Positions 36,335-48,700 of a stretch of 64,000 nucleotides of DNA are shown one piece after another. The translations under genes were made by a program, and so were the position numbers. Each line of letters opens with the position of its first letter. Position 1 is the stretch's first letter. The stretch comes from Todiramphus chloris collaris (lineage: Eukaryota; Chordata; Aves; Coraciiformes; Alcedinidae), in NCBI GenBank assembly GCA_025345505.1, contig JANVCC010000120.1, forward strand, positions 7,220,053-7,284,052, in the 5' to 3' direction. Below the pieces are notes generated by a model that saw nothing but the letters and a program-made list of their open reading frames with translations, was not told the DNA's origin and did no database searches.

Positions 36335-36465
36335 CCTGATAACCGCCCTGAAACAGCTGATTAATGCATAATCTTCATCGTGATTACACAGCATAACTGG
36401 CATTAATTTGAAAAGCCAGCTAATTATGAAAATAATTGTTGCAGCTTTTCCATTTGAGCAAAATG
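36335..36465. promoter_or_regulatory. Candidate conserved element, intron 1
   Basis: Contains cagctgattaatgcataatc, a joined E-box, homeodomain and octamer-like site, then cgtgattacacag, gcattaatttg and gctaattatgaaaataattg, within otherwise GC-rich intron. About 3.1 kb upstream of exon 2. The clustering suggests an enhancer, but this is inference from motifs only. Confidence 0.25.
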
Positions 36466-38897
36466 GAGAGTATCGGCTTGCGCTCCGGAGAGAAGGAGGG
36501 GGTGGCATCAGCTGGGGGGACCCCCGTGTCCTCTGCCAGCCCCCGCAGCAGAGGCGAAGCCACGCAAAGCCGGGTGCTCTGCTGCGGAGTGGGCAGCCTG
36601 GGTCAGCTCTCACCGTGCTCACCAGAGACAGCGATGGCACCGGGGTCCTGTGACGGTGACCTCGCCGCCACTGTGCTCTTAGGAAAGGATAGAAAGTCAG
36701 TGGGCTATAAAAAGTCAACAAGAAGACCGTTTCCACTTCTGTGTAGCACCTATAAACAAGTTTCATCTGAGATAATAAAACTGAAGGTCCTTTATTGTTG
36801 CTGTCTCTCTCTAACCCATTTCTGCCTCTGCCTCATCTTTGGAGGTATTTCAGATGTCTGGGAGATGAATGGACACTGCCCACTCGACCTGGTGCTAACG
36901 ACCTCTTCCCAGTGTTGCCTCTGTCTGTTCAGGTCCCAGCTTCCCCTTCCTCCTCCTTGCCTCCAGCAGCTTTGCAGACAGATCAAAGGTGGCCGTGCTG
37001 AGCTCTGTCACGCTTTGCGACATCCTCCTGAGGTTCAGGAGAGCATTTGCTGCCTAATTTACCCAGGAAGGGACTGGACTGTTCCCTCGGCCCACCAGTG
37101 CAGCCCACAGACCCCTGCTGCGGCGCCGCGAGCTCAGCACACGCTGAGGTTTGTCAGCTTCGGCGTGCGTTTGTTTGCCTGTGTGTTTTACCCTGAAAAA
37201 CATATTTTGATGCCATGTTTGCACAGCCTTTAGTGCAAGGGGCTCCAAGGCCTGGGAGTCAACCTTGTAGGAGATGCCTCAGCACGAACTGTCAATAACT
37301 TCTGAGGCAGGACAGGATCAAACACTGTCACTTACTTTTGTATGTTCTTTGATGGAGTCATCCATTATTACATCTGACTTGGATTCTAAATATCCATCAC
37401 CAGGCAGGTTAAATAATTATTCAGTTGTCTTTTACCTTTAAGGCAGGCTAATTGCTCTCCAGAGGATGTCAATCAGCATATGGGAAAACACGCTAATTAG
37501 AATCAACTTCACGTCTTATTATTTTCTGTTGTTTTGTTTGATGACCACTGACGTTGCTGCAGAGGTGTGGGGGGGCTGAAAATTCAACGTGAGAATCTAA
37601 AGCAAATGTGTGGAACAATTCTTCAGATCTAGCCAGGAAGGGCAGCAGTAGGTCTGGGCACGGGAGGGAGGCTGGAGCTCCGCGTGAAGGGAGGTTTAGC
37701 TGCAAAGCAGAGGATCTCACACTGAGCAGAGAAAATCAGCCTCTCTGTTCAGAGCCAAATCCAGATCCCACGGAACACCCCGAATCCCACCGATGCCAAT
37801 CAGAACCAGCCCCAGTCTGTCTGCGGCAAGCACGGATGTGCTGCACTCCTCCCAACCCCGGGTGATGATGCTGGAAGACCTTTGGAATGGCCCCAGGAGG
37901 GAGCCCGAAAGAAGCCTGGTCAGTGGGGTGGGAATCCTTTTCCAGGGCTCTGGCTCGCCCTGAGCTGCGGCTGCGCAGGCTGAACCAAGCGGAGTTATTT
38001 TTAACTTTGTCGAAAGCTAAGTCAGGAAAGTCAAAGCATTTTAGGTTTTCACTTTCTCCCCTCTTCCCCTCTTTAACAAAACAAACAGCTTCATTCTCAG
38101 AAAGAAAATTCCACCAGCCCTCAGTTTGTGGTGTGATCTCTTATCTTTTACTCCTTATAAAATCACTGAGTTACTTCACTTTGAAGAACAACTCTTTCTG
38201 ATAACACTTTTCTCTCCCCCGCTGACAGTGTTGTTAACACATTTAGACAGCTTTCTGACAGTCTCTTTCCATGTGACATCCTGGAAGAAATACTTGTTTT
38301 GAAGCCACTCTCACTGGGGATGGAGCCCGGCTGAGCTGCTCCAGGGACGCAAGAGCTCCTGCCCCCGGCTCACAGACCTCTCCAGCCCGGGGATCTGCAG
38401 TTCCCATGGTTTTTTTCTCTGAGATTAGAACAGCAGGGCTGGCTGTGGCATGGCAATTTGTGCTCTTCTGATGGGCTCTTATCTGGGGACAGTGTTAGCA
38501 AGAGGCTGATCAGGACCAGTACACATCATTCAGTGCCTGTTCCTGCAGGATGCCACTTGGCAGGTCCCCGAGGCAGGAGGATGGGAGGGACCTTCCTCAC
38601 AGGATGGGCCTCCCCTGGGAAGGCTTCAGGAATTGATGCTCCTGCTCATCTGACCACTCCAGTGGGGAGAATTTCACTGTCATGGTCCAGGTCCCTCCAG
38701 AGCTGATGGTTATACTGATAAAGAGAAATGAGATAACACTAGTGGGCAGTAAAAATAAGTTATCTGGAGCGTGAGGTTGTGCACTGGGAATGGGGCTAAA
38801 GCTGTAGAGACTGCCTGTCAGCGTGGGATGGTTACAGACTTGGATGCAATAATACTGCAGTGAAAGAGGCAAAATCCAGAGGGCAATGACTATCAGC

Positions 38898-38909
38898 AAA
38901 AAAAAAAAA
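38898..38909. repeat. Poly-A tract
   Basis: Twelve consecutive A residues in intron 1 with no recognisable retroposed body next to them. Confidence 0.9.
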
Positions 38910-39214
38910 CCCAAAAGGACAAGCACTGACAGATTTGTTGACCAGAACTCTCTCCTTGCACTTCCCCCCAAGGAGCTGCTACTGTAAACTGCTCCACAAG
39001 CAGATGCAGCTGAGGCTGAAGCTGGTCCCTCGCTCAGCCAGGCGTTGTGAGGAGCCCCCGCCTCTGCTGTTGGTGCCGGGTGGTGTTTTCCAGCAAACAA
39101 AACCACCCCGACACTTGATGAGTGAGGAAGGGAAATGGAGGGCTCCCACCCTTCAGCACCTATTCAGGTTCCCACCTGGGCAGCCCCTGCAACCTGGAGA
39201 CACGCAGTGGAGCC

Positions 39215-39387
39215 CCTGCCTGCATCCTCCATCCCTGCTCGCATCCTCCATCCCTGCCTGCAACCTCCATCCCTGCCCGCATCCTCCATCCCTGCCCTCA
39301 TCCTCCATCCCTGCCCGCANNNNNNNNNNCTGCCCGCATCCTCCATCCCTGCCCTCATCCTCCATCCCTGCCCGCACCCTCCATGGG
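39215..39387. repeat. 19-bp minisatellite interrupted by assembly gap
   Basis: Tandem copies of a 19-base unit close to catcctccatccctgcccg. Five or six are visible on the left of the gap and about two on the right. The array is a strongly strand-asymmetric pyrimidine repeat (C-rich on the plus strand). Confidence 0.95.
39320..39329. other. Assembly gap (10 N)
   Basis: Ten unresolved bases lie within the 19-bp minisatellite. The phase of the repeat on either side does not fix the true size, and the array could be much longer in the genome. Confidence 0.98.
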
Positions 39388-40934
39388 TACCACCGGCCAG
39401 CTGGGGCTGTCCTCCCCACAGCACGACCGCGCACGGGCTCGATGCGAAGGCAGTGAAAGAACTGACAAACTTAGTGCAACAAACCTTCTGGGAAGGAGCT
39501 GGAAATGATTTCTTAGGTCTGTCATTGGGTTTCTGATTTTGACAGAACAACGGCGCAACGGGATCTGAGCTCCTGTCTCCTTAAGCTGCTGCTGATCATG
39601 CATCAGCCCTGTCACTTCAGCGTGGCACTGCTTAATGTGATGCAGCACAGCCGCGTATCCAAAGCCATTTCAGGCTTCATAAACATGCATCAGGCAAGAG
39701 GGACCCTGCGCAGGAATCGGCTGCTGCTCGCAGGCCCAAGCTGTCCCCTGCCCGCGGAGATGATCTCTCTGGATGCTAATTGCTACAAACCCAGGAGGAA
39801 GATCTGACTGGGAACACAGGAAGAGGATTAACCTCAGAGCCGGTGTGCCTGGATCGCTTACGCTGACACGCTGCCTGGATCCATTACGTATCTTTTAGAA
39901 GAACTGAAAGGGAACTGGGCCTGTCCCTGAGCAGACAAACGTTCCTCTCCCAGCACCTTCTCTGGCTCGCAGGTCCAGAGAATTTCCAGCTGTATTTTCT
40001 GAGGGGCCCAGGTTCACTGCACGGGCTGATGCAGCCCATGAAGTACCTGCCCAGCTGGAAGCTTCCCCCGTGTGCACCATACCCTGCAGTGAGACGGGGC
40101 CAAGCAGGGGCCCAGCACAGCAGTCCCTCCGGGGTCCCTCTGCCTGCCTGGCTGGGGGGGTGTGAGTGCCCTGGCTCGTGATGCCAGATGGGCTCCTGGA
40201 CTCCTGCAGAAGAGGCGGGATGTGGTGCAGGGAAGACACTGTTGCTCTGCTTTGAACCCCCATGATCTCAGAATGGGGACAGACACAGTGGACCTGCTGG
40301 TCTGCAAGGTGGCCAGGAGCTCCCTGTCCCCTCAGCACCCTCAGAAGCAAACCTGAAAATTGTGACTTGTGATGCTAACGACAGCCCCGAGGCCCCGACG
40401 GCCCCAAGGCATCAACATCCCTGAGGTACCAACAGCCCCGTGGGCACTGCCACCCAGCCATTGCTGGGGGACTTCAGCATGGGCTGGTTTTCCAGGGGGA
40501 TAGTCCCTCTCTCAGCTGCCTGCCCACAGCCTGACCCCCACTGCGCTGCCTCTCAGGGGTCCTGGGGACCCCACAGCAGCTGACCCAGGAGCTGATGGGC
40601 CGAGCAACCCTCCTGGGACCTCAGATTCCACCACATTTTGCAGCATAATGAAAGGCCAGGTACTTGCTGAGCAATGTCAAGGAAATGAATTCAAGCAGAA
40701 AATCAGAGATGCCAAAGGCGTGTGTCCCATAAGGAGGGATCTTCCCGCCCGCCGGGACAGAAATCCCGTCACAGCCGGCGGAGGCATTCCCAGGGGATGA
40801 TGTCTTCCCTCTTTCCTCGTTTGGATATTGAATATGCAAAATCCTCTTTCATTTGCACTGTAGCAGGTACTTCATGTCACAGGGGGTGACATTCTTCTCC
40901 TACGTATAAGCCATTCAACAGCCGAGCAGTCAAG

Positions 40935-41040
40935 TGGCAAAGAAATACATTATTAAAGCTTCTGGTTAAATTAACTGATTAAAACCGCTGTAGCTAAAAT
41001 GTATCAGCACTTTCCTGGCACTAAATGAGGGATTAATGGA
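40935..41040. promoter_or_regulatory. Candidate regulatory block A, intron 1
   Basis: Contains ctggttaaattaactgatta followed by aaaccgctgtagctaaaatg and ggattaatgg, a homeodomain-site-rich segment just before a GC-rich stretch at 41090-41170. Confidence 0.18.
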
Positions 41041-41329
41041 AAACGGCAGCTTGTTGCTCTTTCAAGGAGGCGCAGACAGGGGTGGCGTGGGAGCGGAGCT
41101 GCCGCGGGCAGCGTCACCCGCGCGCCTGGGCGTCCTCGTCACCGGGGCTGGGCACACGCCTGCTGGGCTTGCAGCTTCTAGAAACAAACCTCTCCTCCTT
41201 GGCAGCTCCTCCTCGCTCGGCCTAATTGGCGACGTTTCCTCTGCCGCGGCTTTGAAGGAGCTGTTTGGGTGCCGCGTGTTTTACATCAGAGCAGGAGCGT
41301 TTACCGCAGCGCCGGGAGCGGATCAAAGC

Positions 41330-41485
41330 GCTAATCTGAGATCAAAGGCCTTCAGCACTGCTACACCAGAAACGAATTACGTTGCCAACAGATTTCTTAA
41401 TGATATTTGGATTTTTAATTTGCATAATACATGATTAACATGAAATGGGCAGTATTTTTTTTCTAAGCAGGCTCAATTAATTAAA
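41330..41485. promoter_or_regulatory. Candidate regulatory block B, intron 1
   Basis: Contains ctgagatcaaaggc (a TCF/LEF-type site, ATCAAAG), then cgaattacg, ggatttttaatttgcataat, catgattaacatg and caattaattaaaaaaac. It lies about 300 bases from block A, so the pair may form one bipartite element. Evidence is composition and motifs only. Confidence 0.2.
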
Positions 41486-42684
41486 AAAACAGCATCATAA
41501 TCTCCTAGGAATGGATTCCCATAAATACAAGGGCAACGAGAATGCCGAGAGATGTTGAATTTACCCACTATACAGCTCGTAGCATAATGCAGGTCTCCAC
41601 AAGTGAGCAGTGAGTTGCAGCCCAAGAAAGCCCCAAGGGGCAGAGCTGCCAGAAGGAGCCCAGTGACACCCAGTCCCACCAGTCTCCCTCAGCGGTGGCT
41701 GGGAAAGGCTCCCACAGGCTATGTAGTTTTACTTCGAGCAGGCTGATTTCTCTGAGCCAGGCAGGCAGCCTCCCCAAAACCTTTCTGAGGCTGTGGAAAC
41801 TCAGCAAACGTGTCCTGGGAATCCCTGGTGACCCAATGAATTGGGCACGCTCGGGTGTCGCTTTTACGGTTGCGTTTCGGGGTCTAAGCGTGTTTTCAGC
41901 TGTGGCCTTTGGGAGAACAAAACATTTGAATGCTTGAACTTGTTAAGCATCTCTGGCACCAGGTGTAGGTACCGGAGCTGTGCGTCTGCTTTGCTCCGGT
42001 GCCAGTGGCCTGTGGTGTAACCTGCCGCTAGAGGTGATGTCCATCTGGCGCCCGGCTGGAGCCGAGTGTGAAGCAGAGGAGCAGGGGCACAACTGAGATA
42101 AATCCCAGCCCATGCCTGGGCCCGGCCGGGCTGGGCCGGTGAGACACTTCAGATGTGCCTCCGGTGCCGCGCGCTTGGCACGGGGCCGTGTCCCGGCACG
42201 CACCCTGTGTCAGACCCCCACCCGCCACCGTCACACGGTGCTCGCGGCAGAGCCCCGGCCACATCAGAAAGGCTTTCCTCACTGTCCCAGTGCAAACTGG
42301 GGCTGACTGGTTAATCTGAGAAAATTCACTGTAAACTGAGTACAGAGCACTGAAAAACAAAACCACTTTTGGGGGACGAATCCTGCCCTCTCTGTTACAT
42401 TGTCCCATCTCTGGGCTGGGCGCCGGGGCTTGGCAGACATGCACAGACCCTCTGAAAGCAGGGCTGGGCTCTGCAGTGGCCCACGGGCCACCATTGGGCT
42501 CCTGGGCTGGGAGCAGCCCCGTCTGAAACATCATGTGATGAATGAACTGTTGTTTCCTTCCAGAGGATGGAAATTGTCCCCGGCAGAGGAGGAGCAGTCA
42601 CGCTGACCCAGCCACTGCTCAACCTCCAGTCCGTGCACTCGGCTGGCCCTGGGTTTTCAATTTCTCTGCCTGTTTTCCTTCCCT

Positions 42685-42753
42685 ACCAGTTATTAGCTCC
42701 TATTTTACCAGTTATTAGCTCCGATTTTACCAGTTATTAGCTCCTATTTTACC
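42685..42753. repeat. 22-bp triplication in intron 1
   Basis: Three head-to-tail copies of a 22-base unit, accagttattagctcctatt plus tt; copies one and three are identical and the second differs by one base. Confidence 0.95.
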
Positions 42754-42759
42754 TGCAAA

Positions 42760-43145
42760 CAGCCACAGGTGTGGTATAAATATGAAACAGTGTCCCTCAG
42801 TGAAATGATGTTTCATGTAAAAATTCAACACAAGTAAAATTACAATTACTGCCTGTTAATTAAATTGCTCTTAAATAGTCGCTGCTAAGCCCCAGCTAAT
42901 AAGTTCTAATACCCACCTGGTATGGAGAATATCATATTAGACTTAAGAAATCTAAATTAAATCCTACACTTCATTTACAATGTAACCAAATACCGGCAGT
43001 CAACTGATTGTTTCTCATTCTTGTGTTGATGCTTCCAAAAATCAGGGCTTTAAGCAAGATGATGCACTGAATAGCAAATGCAGTTCTGCAAATATTATGA
43101 CATATTGTTTGTCATCTGCCCTAAATATTTAACAGTTCAGTTTTA
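42760..43145. other. AT-rich stretch, intron 1
   Basis: About 385 bases with many TTAAT and TAAAT words (for example tgttaattaaattgctctta) and no open frame. It could be a conserved non-coding element or old transposon DNA; I recognise neither with confidence. Confidence 0.3.
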
Positions 43146-44449
43146 CAAGATTTTTATGCCACATGCTCCTGAGAGATGCTGAATTCGATTGATGAAATGG
43201 ATTCCATTCAGGAGCTGACAATCCCAAGCCCTTGTCAGGGTCTTTGCTGTCAGAATCTTCTGTGTTCCCTCCCTCCCCACTTTTTAAAAGAAAGCAGAGA
43301 AAGGGGAAAAAAAACCCCAACCACAGAGTGCTCTGGAAAAATGGTTTCTGCTTAATCGCATCTACTCTCCACAGAAAAAACCTTTATGTAGGAGAAGATC
43401 AAAGGTCTGCAGTAGATTTCAGCAGGTTTCCAAGAGGTTTGTGCGGAGGGGAGCCGAAGGCTCCTGGTGATGAACTGCCCTGTGCTGCTGGTGCTCAGGG
43501 GCAGCCAAAGAGGTGGCCAGGAGATGCAACGCCTGCTTCAGCCTTCTTATCTTCTTAGTTTAGTGTCGTTAGACAGAGAGGAGAACCAGACTGTGCCAGG
43601 ATGTGGTGCTGGGAGTGGGGGGCTGCTCCCCGGTGGGGTTTGGGGGGCAGACCCAGCCTGTGCTCCCCATGCTGCTCCAGGACGTGCTCAGGAAAATACC
43701 CTCGCAGCCCGTAGCTGCTGAGCTGGGGTTTTCCCTCCCCGTTTTTGGGTGCTTACTCCCCACTGTCTGGGCACAGAGGGAGGAAGGAGGAGCATTTTGG
43801 GCAGCGCAGGCAGGGACCCACCGGCCCCAGGCACCCCGGGGAGAGGGTGGTTGCTGCCTCTGCACAGTCGCGTGTTTTGTGAGAAAGAGAAGAGCTCATT
43901 TATTTTAGAAATCCTTCGCAGTCTACCTTGACTAACATCTTTCGTGGTGGGAGAAATCTGCCTAGGGTAGGCATTTTGTAAACATGCAGCGTTCAAAATT
44001 TTTTATGAATGGCTATTTTTCCTGGGTTTTTTTCTCCCTCATTTCTTAATTGTCAATTCTGAGTGCCCAGGGTAATTACAGCTGAAAGATTTGCTGACTT
44101 AAAAGCAGCACTTTATTCTGGGGAGTGAGAGAGAAAAAGGGAACGACAAAAGGATCTGCTCTGAAAAATGCTTTCATTATTTTCCTGTCGTCTGTACTCT
44201 CAGTTTACAAACAGCTCCGGAGCGAGCAGGGACGCGCGGGGATGCGCTGGAGCTGCCCGGCAGCACGGCCACGGAGGGATTCTGCAGTTCCCGAAATGAT
44301 CAAAATCACCTATTAAAAGTCTTTTCCATCTCATAAAAGGAAACGATGCACATGAAAGAGCAGCTCGCGTGGAGCTGCGCTCGGTGCCTGTGGCTGAACG
44401 GGCTCGGGGAGCGTGGCTGCAGCACATGGTCCCCGTCCTGGTGCTGGGC

Positions 44450-44591
44450 ACCCCTCCCGTGCCCAGCCCCACTTCCAGCCTGCCTGGGATGGCCCCTCGG
44501 CCAGAGCCAGGGCTTAGCACACCCCTCCCGTGCCCAGCCCCGCTTCCAGCCCGCCCGGGATGGCCCCTCGGCCAAGGCCAGGGCTTGGCAC
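44450..44591. repeat. 71-bp tandem duplication in intron 1
   Basis: Two head-to-tail copies of a 71-base GC-rich unit (start acccctcccgtgcccagcccc) with a handful of differences, spaced exactly 71 bases. Confidence 0.9.
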
Positions 44592-44864
44592 CTGGTGCCT
44601 GCAGAGCGGGGTGTGAACGGGGCAGGGTCCCCATCCTGTCCATGCTCGGTGGGAAGAGGGGGTTGGATCATGCCGTGAGAGGGGCCCAGAGCCAAGAGGA
44701 CCTTCTCCTCCGGGAAGGACAGAACCCACCATGGGACAGGGTGTCCCCTCCCGCTGCCGAGAGGGAACCAGCAGCAAGTGCCGCGTAGACCACGTCACTG
44801 CCAGGGCCGGGGCCACGGCTCGGCGCTGATCCGACTGTCGCACTGACAGAGCTGAATGTGGTTC

Positions 44865-45060
44865 AGCTTCAGTTGAAGCAAATACGTGCTAATGAAGCTG
44901 AATATTCATTATTATGATTAAACAAACCAAGTGAATCACAAATTAAAGTGGGTAAATTATTAGTTTGGCAGCTCAGAAAAGGAGGAATTTGAAGACCGTT
45001 CCAATTACAGAGGAGGTGGAATAGGAGAACTTTATTAATAGATTCAAATCCAATTAAAAA
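44865..45060. promoter_or_regulatory. Candidate conserved element, intron 1
   Basis: An AT-rich block with attcattattatgattaaac, gtgctaatgaagctg, cacaaattaaagtgg, aaattattagtttgg and caaatccaattaaaaatgc. Multiple homeodomain cores sit within 200 bases, flanked by GC-rich intron. Function is inferred from motif density only. Confidence 0.22.
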
Positions 45061-45676
45061 TGCATGTTAGTCCTTGTATAGCGCTTCTCACCTTTGACAT
45101 CGGGCACAATGGGTGTAATGGCACCACTTGTCTGCTCTGCAGTGACCTAACCGCTTAATTGTTCCCACCAAACCCCAAAGCTTTGGTATTTTGTGATGAT
45201 TCCAAGATTTATCATTGCGATCGCCGCTCACTGAACGCTAAGGACACTGTTTCCTCAACTGCAGCACTGTGAATTACCGAGGATTATGTGTTCGGTGGCT
45301 CCTATTGATTCATGCAGAGCTAATTAATGAGATGCATCACCCAATCATAAACATGAGGAATAACACATGCCTCGTTAGTGCAAACGAGCAAGCTGCTACG
45401 CGGAGCATGGAGGGTGGGGGCAGGTCTCCGGAAGGGTTAATGGGAAAACATCGGCTGCTCCAGGTGAAGCTTCTTTATAAACTCTGCAGCAGACAGGGAA
45501 AGGGGCATGTGCAGCAGCTGGGGCATCGCTGCCTTCCAGCTGCCCTGGCCGGGAGGGCATCTCTGCCTCCCTGGGGCCTCTTTCAGAGCGCTGGGAGAGG
45601 CTGAGGAGCGATCAGAGCGTAAAGCAGACCTGGAGATGGAAGGTGTGTTTGTTGAACTTTATGTAGATAAAAATGT

Positions 45677-45714
45677 CTTCTTTTTTTCTTTCTTTTTTTT
45701 TTTTTTTTTTCTTC
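45677..45714. repeat. T-rich tract with 18 consecutive T
   Basis: A pyrimidine run of mostly T, ending in 18 uninterrupted T residues at 45693-45710, in intron 1. No retroposed body is recognised beside it. Confidence 0.95.
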
Positions 45715-48700
45715 GTAACCTGGAGCCTCTCCTGTAGGTGACAGAGGAATTAGCACCTTCTGGCAGCTCTGTAGCCTGGCATGACTAAAGAGACTCGGGG
45801 TTCAGGTGGGTGCTCGGCGAAGGGTCAGGTCTGGGAGGTTCGTGCACTGCCAGGGCAGAGCCCAGCGCGGGCTGCTCAGGGTGCAGTCCCTGCACCCCCG
45901 TGTCACCACCTGAGCTCGAGCTCTGTTGGGCTCTGCACGGGGGAAGAAGCAGTGGATAGGCTGTGTGGGTGCACTGCCTGCCTTCCCACGGCACCGTAAA
46001 TAACCTTTTACTTTTTTGGCCTTTTTTTTTCACTTTTTCTGGAACCAATTTGTGTTTTTCTGCCATCTCTTTCATTTTATACGAGTCGGTGTCTCCTGGG
46101 TAATGCTTGTATGGTATAAGGGAAACTGGGAGTAGCATGAATTCAATGGAAAAAAAATATTTTATGTAAGTTAAGCAAGCTTGGGAGGAAGGGATACTTG
46201 TGAGTGGGAGGTGCTAAAGGAGCTCAAAATGCAGCTGAGCTGAATTCGACTTTGGTTGAAAATGATACTCAAGGAAGAGCTTTCTGACAGGAAAGCTGAG
46301 GAGCGAAGGTTCCCCGTTTCCCACCCTATTTATAAACCAGCGAACACGAGCTGGCATCCCTCCTCGCCACGGCGGGTCTACAGCAAGCAGATTGTCTGTG
46401 GGGAAACCACACGAAGCTGGGCAAAACAATCCTCCCCCTCTCCCCGCCGCGCGTGCCGAGTGCCCCACGGTGCTGCCCCTGCCCTGCCCGGCCCCTGGCT
46501 CTGAGCCGGGGGCAGCAGCCCCGACCGACCCGCTCATTGGCAGGGGGCTGGTGCAGAACTTAAGGAATATTTTCTGTTTCGAAGAGCTGAGTGAGAAAGA
46601 AGCCAGATTAACAAGTAGGGCTGTCCACTTGAAAGTAGATTTGGAGAGGATGCTGCAGACAGGGACCTGGACGCGGCTGGGGTTGCGGGGTTTCGGTGCT
46701 GCGCGCATCCTGCCCCGGGCTGTGCTCTCTCAAAGCTGGTATCGCAGCTCGGCTGCTCTGCCGAGGCGGGTACAGTCTGCGTGCTTCATGGGATTCCCTT
46801 AATTACAATCAGCTAGTACCGTCTTGGGGCTGTCATAATGAAAATACAGGAGCTGGCATTGGAAATCGATAGCGTTATTTCTGGTCCTGCTGTGGACCTT
46901 GCCGATGAAATGTGGAAACAATGCAAGAAAGATCTGAAATTAAAACAAAGTGAGTTGTAAGGCTTCTCCACGCTGGCGTGCTCTTCCCTCGCCTTCCCTG
47001 CTCCTGTGCCTGCGCTGGGGAGGTGCAGCTCTGGCCCCAGCAGAGCCATCCTCTCTGGAGCAGGAGAGGAGCAGCTCCCGGGGTGTCCCCAGCCATGGCG
47101 ATGACCTTGCCTTCTCCTCAGCAGTGTAGATCTCAGGTGCCTCTTGGGCAACTACTTGCAAGAAATGCAGCGTGAACTATTTTACTTCTTAAATACTGTT
47201 TATAGAAATACTTCAAGGCCTGACCCGAGTCACATCTCACCAGACAATGAGTTGGAATAACCCAGCTGCTTAGTGTTTCACTTGCCTTTGTAGTATAAAG
47301 AGAATACTACAGCTTTATAGTGTAAAGAGAAAATCCAGACACCAGCTAGAAGGCGAGGGGAGACGTGACTGGCAGATGGCCGGGTAAGGCCCAGGAAGCC
47401 GATTCTTTGCTCAGTATGGGCAGCGAGTTTGGCACTGCGTCGTGGGCACCTCACCTGCCACGTGAGCCTTTCCCCTCCCACCTTGCCAGGAGGTGCTGGG
47501 GACTCGCTGGCTGGATCTCTGGGCTGTGCCACCCGTGCCCGTCCCTGCTGCTAGACAAGGGCTGTTGCGATGCCTGCAGCGTGGTGTGAGACACGTGCTC
47601 CGATCGCGAAGAGCAAACCGTCTCCATTTAACAGCATGTGGCAGCTGCTTTGAGCTGTACCCCACCGGCTCTCCCAGCTCCCCGAGGAGGACAGGACCGG
47701 TCTCGGCTCGATGAGGATGACGGCGAGATGTGACAACTGTCTCTGAGTGTTAAGAAGGCATCAGCTGTTATTTGAACAGGTCCTGGGAGGGCGAGTGGAG
47801 ATGGCAAAGATCAGACAGAAATTTTAGGCTGGACTTCAGAACGAGCGTCCTTGCTGCAAAGCCAACAGACCGAAGGCACAGCCTCTTAGGATGGAAATCT
47901 TCCCAGTGCAACAGATAAACTCCCGCTGCTGTCTCCCCACTTCTGCTTTCTCCTGGCTTGTATCCTCAGGAATGTCCTGCCAGAGTCCTTGCAGGATAAA
48001 TCAGGCTCCTGGGAATCGCTACAGCCAGGAAAAACTGTTTTCAGTTGACGGATGACCACAAATTGCAGTGGGTGTCTGCAATCCTTGTGACCTGATCAGG
48101 AGCAATGCTTTAATTTAGACACTGGCTTCAGCAGCGCTGCACAGGGAGGGTGATGGAACAAGGAACCTGCAGGGCAGCAGGGTCCTGCTTCTTCCCTGTA
48201 GATCAGGCAGCATCCTGGGCTGCTGGAGGAATCCTTTCAGATGCACCAGGTGCCTCACAACTGTTAAACAGTTCAGCTTTCCCACTTGCCTCTCTTTAAA
48301 CTGACCCGAGAGAGGATTAACCCCAGAGCCAGGCTGGACGCACAACATTGCAGGCACAAAGCAGGGGGGTGGTTGTGAGCTCAGAGAATTGCCTCCTCTT
48401 CCTCAGCATCCTGTCCTCCTGCAGAGATCCAGCTCACATCTTTCCCCTTCCGCCCCCCGTGCGTTCGAGCCACTCGTGACAAGCGTCCCCTTCCGAGACG
48501 GGCTGTGCTCGCAGCAGGAGGGGCAGCTCCTGCCAGCGCCCGCTGCGCAGCATCTCCCCGACCCCTGCTCTTCATCTCCTGCATCATCCCCCTGCTGACA
48601 CCTCGCTGCTGGCTACGGAGGCTGCAGACAGACCCCTCCAGCTGCCTCCCCTCTCCCAACGCCTCTCTCTCCTTCCTGGCCCTGCAGCTTCTTGGCCCGT

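Noticed and set aside
36436-37233. Plus-strand frame of 265 codons
   Set aside because: Antisense to GRIK3, no recognisable family and low-information composition.
38597-39106. Minus-strand frame of 169 codons with a hydrophobic membrane-like run
   Set aside because: The run of Phe and Leu comes partly from a 12-base A tract; there is no homology and no coding context.
39122-39536. Open frames crossing the N gap on both strands
   Set aside because: They are produced by the 19-bp minisatellite and unresolved bases, not by a gene.
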